64,000 bases of DNA from Paenibacillus luteus (GCF_006542765.1 NZ_SKCD01000055.1:186001-250000), one strand, 5' to 3'; positions 34,781 to 43,641 are shown, numbered from the stretch's first letter. Translations and numbers: made by a program. Notes: generated by a model not told the origin, from the sequence alone.

Positions 34781-36196
34781 CTAAACCTGAGCAACCTTGA
34801 TCAAGTTCGTCGCTCCAGCTTGGCCGATCGGAACGCCTGCGGAGAGTACGATGATGTCGCCGGTGTCGATCAAACCCGTTAGTTTGGCGTTGCGCGTGGC
34901 GGATTCGAACATTTCGTCCGTCGTTGTCACCGCATCACCCTTAACTGGAATGACGCCAGAGAGGAGGCAAATTTTCGGCAGCACATGATCATGTTGCGTG
35001 ATTGCGATAATAGGCGCGCTTGGGCGGTATTTGGAAACCATGCGTGCCGTAAAGCCGCTTTCGGTCGAGGTAAGAATCGCTTTCGCATTCAGCTCAAGCG
35101 AAGAGCTGACGACGCCTTGGCTGATGACTTCGGTAATATTCGTGCTTTGCTGAGCTCTTCTTTTCTCGAATTGCTCTTTGTAATCGATCATGGATTCTGC
35201 TTTTTTGGCAATAGAAGCCATGGTGCGTACGGAAGGCACCGGATATTTCCCAGCAGCCGTCTCGCCTGAGAGCATGACTACGTCTGCGCCCTGAATAACC
35301 GCATTGGCTACGTCGCTGACCTCAGCTCTGGTTGGGCGAGGGTTTACTTGCATGGATTCAAGCATATGGGTAGCAACGATGACTGGTTTGCCAACCAGGT
35401 TGCATTTGTTGATCATTTCGCGCTGCATCATTGGCACATCCTCGATCGGCACCTCTACGCCGAGGTCACCGCGGGCAACCATAATGCCATCGGAAGCTTC
35501 GATAATCTCATCGAGATTATTCATGCCCTCTTCGTTCTCGATTTTGGAGATGATTTGCACATGGCTTGCATTGGATTGTTCAAGAATATTGCGAATTTCT
35601 AAAATATCCTCGGCTTTGCGAACGAATGATGCGGCGATAATTTCTACATTGTTTTGAATGCCGAATTGAATGTGTACGACGTCGCGCTCCGTTACGCCCG
35701 GCAAAGTCGTTTTGATGCCCGGCAGATTGACGCCTTTACGCGGCTTCAGCGTACCGCCGCTTATGATTTTACAACGAATATCGTTTCCTTCTATGGACAG
35801 CACCGTAAGATCCACAAGTCCATCGTCGATCAAGATCCGGTCGTTTGGCTTAACCACAAGCGGAAGCTCGTTATAGTTCACAGGCAGGCGAGTCGCATCG
35901 CCAAGCACATCCTCCGTCGTTAGAATCAGCTCTTCGCCGACGATAAGCTCGCAAGAAGCCTCTTTCAGCTTACCGATCCGGACTTCAGGTCCTTTAATAT
36001 CCATCATAATCGGCACGAACGTGTTCAGCTCGCGCGCTGCTTGCCGTATATTGTTCATCCGCATGACGTGGTCTTCTAATTCGCCGTGAGCCATATTCAG
36101 TCTACCAACGGTCATTCCTGCTTGGATCATTTCTTTAATCGTTGAAACGGAATCGCAAGCGGGACCCATTGTACAAATAATTTTTGTTTTTAGCAT
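34781..36196 (-). CDS. pyk: pyruvate kinase, divergent form
   Basis: 471 residues, so it lacks the extra C-terminal PEP-utiliser-type domain of the long Bacillus/Geobacillus enzyme. It transfers phosphate from PEP to ADP in the last step of glycolysis. Catalytic elements present: Arg in GRLNMAHG, Lys in ISKIENEEG, the metal-binding Glu/Asp in IENEEG and MVARGDLGVE. Unusual changes: NFSHG is NMAHG, DTKGPE is DIKGPE, and ATQMLESM is ATHMLESM. The Ser-to-Ala change removes a known potassium ligand. It may be a second, specialised pyruvate kinase; the organism probably has another copy elsewhere. Transcribed alone, divergent from an AraC gene. Confidence 0.88.
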   Translation of the reverse strand: MLKTKIICTMGPACDSVSTIKEMIQAGMTVGRLNMAHGELEDHVMRMNNIRQAARELNTFVPIMMDIKGPEVRIGKLKEASCELIVGEELILTTEDVLGDATRLPVNYNELPLVVKPNDRILIDDGLVDLTVLSIEGNDIRCKIISGGTLKPRKGVNLPGIKTTLPGVTERDVVHIQFGIQNNVEIIAASFVRKAEDILEIRNILEQSNASHVQIISKIENEEGMNNLDEIIEASDGIMVARGDLGVEVPIEDVPMMQREMINKCNLVGKPVIVATHMLESMQVNPRPTRAEVSDVANAVIQGADVVMLSGETAAGKYPVPSVRTMASIAKKAESMIDYKEQFEKRRAQQSTNITEVISQGVVSSSLELNAKAILTSTESGFTARMVSKYRPSAPIIAITQHDHVLPKICLLSGVIPVKGDAVTTTDEMFESATRNAKLTGLIDTGDIIVLSAGVPIGQAGATNLIKVAQV

Positions 36197-36257
36197 GTTG
36201 TAGGCCTCCTCGTTTTTTCCATTGTAGCGCGAAAATTCGAAACAGATTAAGAACTAT

Positions 36258-36283
36258 AGTACAATGAATGTACAATAGTACAG
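36258..36283. promoter_or_regulatory. GTACAAT direct repeat in divergent promoter region
   Basis: GTACAAT occurs at 36259 and 36270 (11-base period) and is followed by a third GTAC. It lies just before the AraC ribosome site and could be its own operator. Confidence 0.35.
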
Positions 36284-36301
36284 AAAACGGGAGTGTGTCT
36301 T

Positions 36302-37084
36302 ATGATTGCGATTTCGGAAGCGCATCAGGATAATGGAGCGGATTGGTACGAGGAGGGGGCGGGGCGCCAGCTGGCATTCCATCTGTCGTTGGTGACCTAT
36401 GGAAGATGTGTCTATTGGGTGAACGAGGAGAAGCTCATCTTGGAAAAAGGCGATTTGCTGCTGATTCCCGGACATGTTCCGTACTATGGAAAAAGCATTC
36501 CAACCGTCGTCCACACCAAATATGTGGTCAACTTTCATAAGCTTGCAGAGGAATGCGCGCTTCCGCTGCTTCGGCTGGAAGAGCCCTTTAAGCAGAAGCT
36601 TGGCTGCTTTGAGGTCGTTCAAGAGAGGCTTCGCGGCATTTTGACGCAGTATAAAGAAAGGCCGGCCTACTATGAGCTGATGGCGGAAGCCCTTTTGACT
36701 GAAACTCTGATATTCCTTAATCAGGAGAAGGACCGAGGCGTCATTTCCTCCGAGAAGCACCGGCGCGTAGAGAGCATGAAGCAATATATTGCGACGCACT
36801 ACCGGGAGAGAGTGACTAAGGAGGAGCTGGGCGATGTGATCAGCACGACGCCTAATTATGCCGCGACCTTATTTAAGGCGGTCACCAATCAAACAATCAG
36901 CGAATATGTTCATAATCAACGGATGAAAACAGCGGTTTATATGCTGACGGAATCGCAGCTGATGATTAGCGAAATCGCCGATTATTTGGGCTATAATGAC
37001 GTTTCTTATTTTTACCGCATTTTTAAGCGGAGCACGGGCCGCTCGCCCTCCGATTTCCTTCATGAGCGTTCTTCAACCGTGTAA
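36302..37084 (+). CDS. AraC family regulator with cupin-like sensor
   Basis: 260 residues. The N-terminal part is a cupin-type ligand domain (LAFHLSLVTYGRCVYWVNEE, KGDLLLIPGHVPYYGKS). The last 100 residues carry the two AraC helix-turn-helix motifs (VTKEELGDVISTTPNYAATL, then ISEIADYLGYNDVSYFYRIF). ATG 36302 follows GGGAG at 36289-36293; the GTG at 36293 overlaps this site. Its target is not evident. It diverges from the pyruvate kinase gene, which could be regulated from the shared 105-base region. Confidence 0.87.
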   Translation: MIAISEAHQDNGADWYEEGAGRQLAFHLSLVTYGRCVYWVNEEKLILEKGDLLLIPGHVPYYGKSIPTVVHTKYVVNFHKLAEECALPLLRLEEPFKQKLGCFEVVQERLRGILTQYKERPAYYELMAEALLTETLIFLNQEKDRGVISSEKHRRVESMKQYIATHYRERVTKEELGDVISTTPNYAATLFKAVTNQTISEYVHNQRMKTAVYMLTESQLMISEIADYLGYNDVSYFYRIFKRSTGRSPSDFLHERSSTV

Positions 37085-37102
37085 AGCGGAGAATCGCCAT
37101 GG

Positions 37103-37131
37103 TTGACATCCTCAGAAGTTAGGATTACAAT
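37103..37131 (+). promoter_or_regulatory. promoter of the thrS T-box transcript
   Basis: TTGACA (37103-37108), 17-base spacer, TACAAT (37126-37131). A strong sigma-A match placed just before the T-box leader. Confidence 0.8.
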
Positions 37132-37137
37132 TTAGCC

Positions 37138-37437
37138 AGAAATAGGCTATGACCAAAGACATGATTACCTTTACGGGCTGTCCAGAGAAAGAGGCGATTG
37201 CTGAGAGCCTCTCCAGCTGACGATTGTGTAGTTACCCCTTTGCAGCCGTGTTATGGAACCCGCTGCTTGACCGGGCGGTTGTAAATAACACCGAATCATC
37301 CCCGTTATCGGATGCTCAATAAGGATCTTGCTTTTGCTAATGAATGGCGTAGCCATAGAGATAGTGGCAGATCGAATGAGGGTGGAACCACGAGCTGAAC
37401 GCACTCGTCCCTTTCTGGGAGAGATGTGTTTTTTTGC
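37138..37437 (+). promoter_or_regulatory. T-box leader of thrS
   Basis: A 300-base leader with the T-box sequence AGGGTGGAACCACG at 37379-37392. An antiterminator can form from GAGGG/CGAG with CTCG/CCCTT, and a competing terminator ends in a T run at 37429-37435. The long stem I region (~37165-37270) has the usual purine-rich AGAGAAAGAGG start. Thr codons ACC are present near 37258 and 37291 as specifier candidates. Uncharged tRNA-Thr would bind and allow read-through into thrS. Confidence 0.92.
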
Positions 37438-37466
37438 GTTCCACTAATTCGATCGGAGGCTGCATA

Positions 37467-39380
37467 ATGAGTATTGAAATTACATTACCGGATGGAACAG
37501 TTAAGGAGTATCAGAGAGGCACGACACTTGCGCAAATCGCGGAATCCATCAGCATGGGGCTCGCTAAAAACGCAGTCGCAGGCAAAGTAGACGGGAAGCT
37601 GGTTGATCTGCAACGAGAGGTCAATGAGAACAGCCAAATCGAAATCGTGACGCTCGACAGCCCGGAAGGGCTTGAAGTATACCGTCACAGCACGGCACAC
37701 GTCATGGCGCAAGCGCTCAAACGAATTTACGGGGAGCAGGCTGTGAAGCTAGGCATTGGCCCGGTGATCGAAGACGGCTTCTATTACGACATTGATATTG
37801 AGAAGCCGCTATCGAGTGATGATCTCTCGGCTATCGAAGCCGAAATGGGCCGGATCGTTCAAGAGAATTTGCCGATCGTCCGCAGCGAGGTTAGCCGTGA
37901 GGACGCGGCGGCATTATTTGCCCGGCAGGAGGAGCCGCTCAAGCTGGAGCTGATCCGTGATTTGCCCGAGGACGCGGTTATTACGCTGTATGAGCAAGGC
38001 GAGTTTGTTGATCTGTGCCGCGGTCCGCATTTGCCATCAACAGGACGGGTTAAAGCATTCAAGCTGCAAAATGTAGCTGGCGCCTACTGGCGCGGCAATT
38101 CGGACAACAAAATGCTGCAGCGGATTTATGGCACATCGTTTCCGAAGAAGGCACAGCTGGATGAGCATCTGGAGATGCTGGAGGAAGCGAAGAAGCGCGA
38201 TCACCGCAAGCTCGGCAAGGAGCTGGAGCTGTTTATGTTCTCGGAGGAAGCGCCGGGCATGCCCTTCTATCTGCCTAACGGCATGACCATTCGTACAGAG
38301 CTGGAAAATCTTATCCGCGGCCTGCAGCGGCAGCGCGATTATGATGAAGTGCGTACGCCGTTCATGATGAACAGGCGGATGTGGGAGCAATCGGGCCATT
38401 GGGATCACTATAAAGACAATATGTATTTTACAGACGTTGACGACACGCCCTATGCGCTGAAGCCGATGAACTGCCCGGGGCATATGCTTATTTTCAAAAA
38501 CAGCCTGCACTCCTACAGGGAGCTGCCGATCCGAATGGCGGAATTCGGACAGGTACACCGGCATGAATATTCGGGAGCCCTCAATGGCATGATGCGTGTC
38601 CGCACGTTTTGCCAGGATGACGCGCATATTTTCGTCCGGCCGGACCAAATCGAAGAAGAGATCAACAAGGCGATCGCGCTGATCGACCATGTTTATAACG
38701 TGTTTGGCTTTGAATTCAAAATCGAGCTATCAACAAGACCGGACGATTCCATGGGCTCGGAAGAGCTGTGGGATCAGGCCGAGCAGTCGCTGCGGAGCGT
38801 GCTGGACAACCGCAATATTGCGTATCGCGTGAATGAGGGCGACGGCGCGTTCTACGGACCGAAAATCGATTTCCATATTCTCGATGCGTTGAAGCGCAGC
38901 TGGCAGTGCGGCACGATTCAGCTCGACTTCCAGATGCCAGAGAAGTTTGACCTCTCCTATATCGGCGAGGACAACCAGAAGCACCGTCCGGTAGTTATCC
39001 ACCGCGCAGTATACGGTTCAATCGACCGCTTTATCGGGATTTTGACGGAGCATTTCTCTGGAGCGTTCCCGCTCTGGCTCGCTCCGGTTCAGGTGAAGCT
39101 GCTGCCCGTATCCGAGAAATATATCGATTATGCGCTGCAAGTGAAGCAAGCGCTGGCGGAAGCCGGTATACGGACATTGGTGGATTCACGCAATGAAAAG
39201 CTAGGCTACAAAATCCGCGAGGCGGGGCTTGAGAAGGTTCCTTATACGTTGGTGGTAGGCGAGAGCGAGAAAAATGCGGGTACGGCCGCGGTTAGGAAAC
39301 GGGGCGAAGGAGATCTTGGCTCCCAGTCGCTCGACGATATCATCCAGCGTGTAATCGCAGAAATCCAATCGAAGCTATAA
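37467..39380 (+). CDS. thrS: threonyl-tRNA synthetase
   Basis: 637 residues, full length. Domain order: TGS (MSIEITLPDGTVKEYQRGTT), editing domain (HSTAHVMAQALKRIYGEQAVKLGIG; the HxxxH and Cys motifs), class II catalytic core (RTELENLIRGLQ; motif 2 with RVRTFCQDDAHIF; motif 3 with GSIDRFIGIL) and the anticodon-binding domain at the end. The catalytic zinc ligands are in MNCPGH and the following His residues. ATG 37467 follows GGAGG with 8-base spacing; the upstream in-frame GTG lies in the terminator of the leader. Controlled by the T-box directly upstream. Confidence 0.98.
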   Translation: MSIEITLPDGTVKEYQRGTTLAQIAESISMGLAKNAVAGKVDGKLVDLQREVNENSQIEIVTLDSPEGLEVYRHSTAHVMAQALKRIYGEQAVKLGIGPVIEDGFYYDIDIEKPLSSDDLSAIEAEMGRIVQENLPIVRSEVSREDAAALFARQEEPLKLELIRDLPEDAVITLYEQGEFVDLCRGPHLPSTGRVKAFKLQNVAGAYWRGNSDNKMLQRIYGTSFPKKAQLDEHLEMLEEAKKRDHRKLGKELELFMFSEEAPGMPFYLPNGMTIRTELENLIRGLQRQRDYDEVRTPFMMNRRMWEQSGHWDHYKDNMYFTDVDDTPYALKPMNCPGHMLIFKNSLHSYRELPIRMAEFGQVHRHEYSGALNGMMRVRTFCQDDAHIFVRPDQIEEEINKAIALIDHVYNVFGFEFKIELSTRPDDSMGSEELWDQAEQSLRSVLDNRNIAYRVNEGDGAFYGPKIDFHILDALKRSWQCGTIQLDFQMPEKFDLSYIGEDNQKHRPVVIHRAVYGSIDRFIGILTEHFSGAFPLWLAPVQVKLLPVSEKYIDYALQVKQALAEAGIRTLVDSRNEKLGYKIREAGLEKVPYTLVVGESEKNAGTAAVRKRGEGDLGSQSLDDIIQRVIAEIQSKL

Positions 39381-39395
39381 ACAGCAAGGCTGAGG

Positions 39396-39436
39396 AAGCC
39401 GCCCAGTTCGTCAATATGACGTGCTGGGCGGCTTTT
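39396..39436 (+). terminator. intrinsic terminator of thrS
   Basis: AAGCCGCCCAG and CTGGGCGGCTTTT with an inner GTCA/TGAC stem, about 16 bases after the stop codon. Confidence 0.9.
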
Positions 39437-39568
39437 GTCATCACTAACCAAGCCTGTAAGCGAAGCAGCGCCTGTAATGTTGTTTAATCAATAGAGGTTA
39501 TGATGTCATAGCACAGTTAAGGTTTGGTCATAAATGGAAAAGCTAGCTTTTTAATTACAAAAAAGCAT

Positions 39569-39598
39569 TGACAATAAGCTAGGTATTAATCTATAGTA
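39569..39598 (+). promoter_or_regulatory. promoter of the metQ leader
   Basis: TTGACA (39569-39574) and TATAGT (39593-39598) are 18 bases apart. Transcription would begin near 39605, before the hairpin described next. Confidence 0.7.
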
Positions 39599-39604
39599 AT
39601 TTCA

Positions 39605-39712
39605 TCGGAATAATAAGAAATTGAGCTGATTAGAAGACTAAAAGCTCTTATTTCAAGCAACGGCAGAAGCAGCCGTATGCGTTGGAATAAGAGCTTTTCT
39701 GTTTTTACTGGG
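39605..39712 (+). promoter_or_regulatory. attenuator-like leader of the met operon
   Basis: A perfect 13-bp stem, AAAAGCTCTTATT (39640-39652) with AATAAGAGCTTTT (39686-39698), is followed by CTGTTTTT. It lies between its own promoter and metQ, so it would stop the message before the genes. Upstream AATAA...GAGCT (39611-39626) can pair with the left arm AGCTCTTATT as an antiterminator. No S-box consensus is present, although met transporter genes in Bacillales are usually under a SAM riboswitch. Confidence 0.6.
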
Positions 39713-39756
39713 CGCTTGATTTACTTGAAAACAAATCGGAGCAGGGGGAAACATGA

Positions 39757-40581
39757 ATGAAGCAGAAAATCGTAATGGTTGTGCTGACTCTGGTATTAAC
39801 AGCGGCGCTTGCTGCTTGCGGCAGCAAGTCGGAATCCAATGGAGCAGAGGGCAGTGGTGATAAGGCTAAGCTGAAGGTTGGCATATCGGCAGGCGTCGAG
39901 GAGGAGATTTGGAAGCAGGTGCAGGAGGTTGCTGCCAAGGACAATCTAGAGATTGAGCTGGTTGTATTCAATGATTATGTACAGCCGAATAAAGTGCTGG
40001 CTGAAGGCGAGCTTGATGCGAACGCATTCCAGCATGAGCCTTATCTCGATCAGTTCAAGAAGGACAACAATTTGGACATCGTGAAAATTGCCAATACGCT
40101 TAACTTCCCAATCGGATTTTATTCCGAGAAGATCAAAGAAGTTTCGGAGATTAAGGAAGGCGATGTGATCGGTTTGCCAAATGACCCGACCAATGGTGCG
40201 CGTGCACTTATTTTGTTCGAAAATGCGGGTCTGATCAAGCTCAAAGAGGGCGTGGGCATTACGGCAACCGTACGCGATATCGCCGAGAACAAGCTGAATC
40301 TGAAGTTCGAGGAGCTGGACGCGGCCTTTATTCCAAAAGCGCTTGGCGATTTGACGGCAGCGGTTATTAATACCAACTATGCGGTGGAAGCGGGCTTCGT
40401 GCCAACGAAGGATGCGATTTTTATCGAGCCGAAGGATTCGCCTTGGGTGAACATCATCGCCGTAAGAACAGAGGATAAGGATAAACCGGTGTTCCAACGA
40501 CTGATTAAGGCTTATCACTCCGATCAGGTAAAGAAATTTGTGGAAGAAAAATACGGCACTTATATCGTAGCATCCTGGTAG
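39757..40581 (+). CDS. metQ: methionine ABC transporter substrate-binding lipoprotein
   Basis: 274 residues of the NLPA/MetQ family. The lipobox is LAAC, then a Ser/Gly linker; the mature protein has LKVGISAGVEEEIWKQV, FNDYVQPNKVLAEGELDANAF, FQHEPYLDQF, GLPNDPTNGARAL and EELDAAFIPKAL. It binds D/L-methionine outside the membrane. GGAGCAGGGGGA precedes the ATG. It is the first gene of metQ-metN-metI here, whereas metN-metI-metQ is the common order. Confidence 0.95.
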   Translation: MKQKIVMVVLTLVLTAALAACGSKSESNGAEGSGDKAKLKVGISAGVEEEIWKQVQEVAAKDNLEIELVVFNDYVQPNKVLAEGELDANAFQHEPYLDQFKKDNNLDIVKIANTLNFPIGFYSEKIKEVSEIKEGDVIGLPNDPTNGARALILFENAGLIKLKEGVGITATVRDIAENKLNLKFEELDAAFIPKALGDLTAAVINTNYAVEAGFVPTKDAIFIEPKDSPWVNIIAVRTEDKDKPVFQRLIKAYHSDQVKKFVEEKYGTYIVASW

Positions 40582-40598
40582 TCGGTGACTAAAGCCCG

Positions 40599-40626
40599 GG
40601 TCTCTTCTTAGCGGAAGGGACCTTTT
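40599..40626 (+). terminator. intercistronic hairpin after metQ
   Basis: GGTCTCTTC and GAAGGGACC form a 9-bp stem (one G-T pair) followed by TTTT. Probably a partial terminator that keeps metQ expression above metN and metI. Confidence 0.6.
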
Positions 40627-40655
40627 ACCATTTCAATTGAGGCGGAGGTTGTATT

Positions 40656-41684
40656 GTGATTTGGATGGAGAAGGTTAGCAAAACGTACCAACAAGGCAAG
40701 CAGGAAATCCATGCGGTAAAAGAAGCCAGCCTGCATATCCGCAAAGGGGAAATATTCGGCATTATCGGCTATAGCGGAGCGGGCAAAAGCTCGCTGCTTC
40801 GCTGCATCAACTATTTGGAGAGGCCGACGTCGGGCCGCGTGCGAATCCAAGATACGGAGCTTGCCGACCTTAGCGAGCACCAGCTAAGGATGATGCGGCG
40901 CAAGATCGGCATGATTTTTCAAAACTTCAATTTACTGATGTCGAGTACCGTCTATCAAAATATTGCCGCGCCGCTCGAGCTTGCAGGAGCAGCGAAGCAG
41001 CAGATTCAAGTGAGGGTCAGCGAGCTGCTTTCGCTCGTTGGACTGGAGGACAAGAAGGACGCGTACCCCGCCCAATTGTCGGGCGGCCAGAAGCAGCGCG
41101 TAGCCATTGCCAGAGCGCTGGCCAACGAGCCGGAAATCTTATTATGCGATGAGGCGACGTCAGCACTCGATCCGCAAACGACCGATTCCATTTTGCATTT
41201 ACTGCTCGATATTCATCGCTCCTACGGCATTACGATCGTGCTCATTACCCATGAAATGTATGTCGTAAAGAAGATATGCGATCGGGTAGCCGTTATGGAG
41301 GGCGGTGCCATCGTAGAACAAGGTACGGTGCTGGAGCTGTTTACGAAGCCGAAGACGGAAACGACGAAGAAATTTATCAAAAGCGTGTTTGACGCTGACT
41401 TGCCGCGCGAGCTGCTGCAGCGAACCGCGAACGAGGCTGCACCAAGGCGGCTGCTGCGTATTTCATTCGTAGGCGAAACGGTAAGCGAGCCCATATTGGC
41501 TGATTTGACGCTGCGCTATCAGCTGCGGCCCAGCATTTTGTACGGGAATATAACGAAAATAAAGGATAGCGTATTTGGCTTTCTTATTATTAGCTTGCCG
41601 GGCGAGCCGTCTGTCATTCAGGAAGGCATGACCTACATGGAACAAAACGGCATACAGGTGGAGGTGCTGGAGCATGCTGGATAG
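40656..41684 (+). CDS. metN: methionine ABC transporter ATP-binding protein
   Basis: 342 residues. ATPase domain with GYSGAGKS (Walker A), LSGGQKQR (signature), ILLCDEATSALD (Walker B) and LITHE. The last ~90 residues are the NIL domain (LLRISFVGETVSEPILADLT onward), which binds methionine and inhibits transport. The GTG start at 40656 follows GCGGAGG. Its end overlaps the permease gene by 11 bases. Confidence 0.95.
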   Translation: MIWMEKVSKTYQQGKQEIHAVKEASLHIRKGEIFGIIGYSGAGKSSLLRCINYLERPTSGRVRIQDTELADLSEHQLRMMRRKIGMIFQNFNLLMSSTVYQNIAAPLELAGAAKQQIQVRVSELLSLVGLEDKKDAYPAQLSGGQKQRVAIARALANEPEILLCDEATSALDPQTTDSILHLLLDIHRSYGITIVLITHEMYVVKKICDRVAVMEGGAIVEQGTVLELFTKPKTETTKKFIKSVFDADLPRELLQRTANEAAPRRLLRISFVGETVSEPILADLTLRYQLRPSILYGNITKIKDSVFGFLIISLPGEPSVIQEGMTYMEQNGIQVEVLEHAG

Positions 41685-42348
41685 CTTTATTAACAGTTTT
41701 ATAGATAATTATGATTTGTATTTGGAGTCGCTTGGGGAAACGGCGGCAATGGTCGTATATTCGCTTTTTTTCTCCACAATTATCGGCCTATTTCTAGGCG
41801 TTTGCCTAGTGGTGCTGCGACCTAACCATATCTATGCGAACAAGGTGCTTTATCCGGTCTTGAATGCGGTCATCAACGTGCTGCGCTCCGTCCCCTTCAT
41901 CATCATACTCATTGCCATCATCCCGATTACGAAATGGATTGTGCATACGACCATCGGCGTGAAAGGGGCCATCGTGCCGCTCGTCTTCTACACCGCGCCT
42001 TATATTGCGAGGCTAATTGAGTCTGCTTTGCTGGAGGTGAACCCCGGCGTCATTGAGGCCTTTCAGGCGATGGGCGCTTCTAGGCGGCAGATTATTTGGA
42101 AGGTGCTGCTTAAGGAGGCAAGACCGGGAATCGTGCTGGGGTTGACGATTGCGACGATTGGCTTGATTGGCGCTACGGCGATGGCCGGCGTGCTCGGAGC
42201 GGGCGGGCTTGGTGATGTCGCCATTCGTTATGGTTACCAGCGCTGGCAGCCTGACGTCATGTACGTGTGTGTCATTATTCTAATTTTGCTCGTTCAACTG
42301 ATGCAGACAGCCGGAAACCAAATATCGAAGAAGCTGCGCAAGCATTAG
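41674..42348 (+). CDS. metI: methionine ABC transporter permease
   Basis: 224 residues, five to six membrane helices, with the EAA-type loop EAFQAMGASRRQIIWKVLLK. Called metP in Bacillus. It ends the operon. A short GCTCCC/GGGAGC hairpin (42389-42411) with a weak T-rich tail may terminate the transcript. Confidence 0.94.
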   Translation: MLDSFINSFIDNYDLYLESLGETAAMVVYSLFFSTIIGLFLGVCLVVLRPNHIYANKVLYPVLNAVINVLRSVPFIIILIAIIPITKWIVHTTIGVKGAIVPLVFYTAPYIARLIESALLEVNPGVIEAFQAMGASRRQIIWKVLLKEARPGIVLGLTIATIGLIGATAMAGVLGAGGLGDVAIRYGYQRWQPDVMYVCVIILILLVQLMQTAGNQISKKLRKH

Positions 42349-42518
42349 AAGATTAACGATTATCGATAAAGATAGCCATGCAAGAATAGCTCCCGGCAAG
42401 CAAGGGAGCTTATTGCTATTCAAGCAGTTATATAAATTGAGCTTAAAAACTGAATTTTTAGCGCAGCGACCAAAGTGTGAGTTCTAGTCCATCTAATGTA
42501 GGGAAATCATGATTTAAC

Positions 42519-42571
42519 AAACCATTTCGCAGGTTAGCGGGGTGTCTATCGAACGCCTTCCATGGTAATAT
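42519..42571 (+). promoter_or_regulatory. regulon promoter S1: operator box and -10
   Basis: ACCATTTCGCAG at 42521-42532, then TTAG and a G-rich stretch. The extended -10 is TGGTAATAT, with TAATAT at 42566-42571, 34 bases after the last G of the box. The -35 position (TGTCTA) is poor, as expected if an activator is needed. Confidence 0.7.
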
Positions 42572-42585
42572 CGACAGGCGATAAA

Positions 42586-42599
42586 AGAAAGCGCTTAAA
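42586..42599 (+). promoter_or_regulatory. cre site AGAAAGCGCTTAAA
   Basis: A near-perfect CcpA site just downstream of the S1 -10, in position to block transcription when glucose is present. Confidence 0.75.
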
Positions 42600-42654
42600 T
42601 GACAGTTGCGGTACAATAGGGATAGACAACAACAAGGCAGCAGGGAAAAGAGGG

Positions 42655-43641
42655 ATGGCGTTGTTTCGATCACTGGATAAGAAGATGAAAATCATATTAT
42701 TATCAGTCACTCTATTGTATGTCGTATTGTCCAGTATCCTTGTATTCCGCACGATCGAGAACAGAAGCTCGGAAATGCAGCGCCAGCTTTCCCTTCAATA
42801 TACGGGCCAGCAGCACAAAAACGCCCAACTGTTCATGAAGTGGATGGAGGAAATGGCCAGCTTGGTTACGAACAATACGGTTGTCCATGAATCCTTGTCG
42901 AGCAGCGATTACGATAATACGATACCGCCTATTTTGGACGGGATGATTTCATCGAACCTATATATTTTGGACATGGTTCTATACGGCAATAGCGGCAGCG
43001 TCTATGCATCAAGCAATGTCTCTGCGATCCGTCCGTTCCATGAAATTAAGCAGGTGACCGAATATGCGAAGTTTCTGGGCTCTGACCTGACCTCGGAGTG
43101 GATGATTCAGTCGCCTAGCTCCCTTGTTTACAAAAATTCCGATCCGCGCAGAAGGCTTGTTTATACGGCCAAAATTATAGATAAGCATGGCAAAAACGCA
43201 GGTTTGCTGCTGATGACCGTGGATCTGAAGAAAATGAACAGCTTCTATCATACGGATGATCCTGAGCTTTATGGAGGGTATCCGACGTTCATCTTGACGC
43301 ATGACCAGTCGGTCGTCGACGCCAATGGATTGCAGCAGGAGCCGGATGAGCGGATTGAGAGGAGCCTGCATGAGACGCTGCCCGATCAGGAAATGACGAT
43401 TAATCAGACGGATCAAGGGATCGTGCTGCTGTACCGCTTGTATCACTCGGAGGATCGGATGGGCATTCTCATATCGGGGGAGCCAATCAAAAGCGAACTC
43501 CGATTGCTAAGAAATACGCTAATCGGAGTCGGCATTTTTATATTGGCTTTGTTTTTTGTCTTAATCCAGCGGTTATCCCGGAGCATACTTGCGCCGTTAA
43601 AGGATTTGTACAAAAAAATGCGCAGGCATCACGAGATGTAA
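42655..43641 (+). CDS. kinase-less YesM-type sensor protein
   Basis: About 328 residues. Two membrane helices (IILLSVTLLYVVLSSILVF; LIGVGIFILALFFVLIQ) flank an extracellular Cache-like domain, and a short HAMP-like piece (SRSILAPLKDLYKKMRRHHE) ends the protein. The His kinase and ATPase domains that follow in YesM proteins are absent, and the downstream sequence is the 3' end of a convergent kinase gene, not a lost domain. The 42562 start lies upstream of the promoter and is rejected; ATG 42655, or TTG 42661 with better spacing from GAGGG, fits. It could modulate the adjacent YesM kinase. Confidence 0.75.
   Translation: MALFRSLDKKMKIILLSVTLLYVVLSSILVFRTIENRSSEMQRQLSLQYTGQQHKNAQLFMKWMEEMASLVTNNTVVHESLSSSDYDNTIPPILDGMISSNLYILDMVLYGNSGSVYASSNVSAIRPFHEIKQVTEYAKFLGSDLTSEWMIQSPSSLVYKNSDPRRRLVYTAKIIDKHGKNAGLLLMTVDLKKMNSFYHTDDPELYGGYPTFILTHDQSVVDANGLQQEPDERIERSLHETLPDQEMTINQTDQGIVLLYRLYHSEDRMGILISGEPIKSELRLLRNTLIGVGIFILALFFVLIQRLSRSILAPLKDLYKKMRRHHEM

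Noticed and set aside
39605-39756. SAM-I riboswitch in front of metQ
   Set aside because: Looked for the conserved GAUGAAACCCGGCAACC-type core and found none.
42562-42654. Upstream extension of the kinase-less sensor gene
   Set aside because: It would start before the predicted transcription start and run through the cre site.
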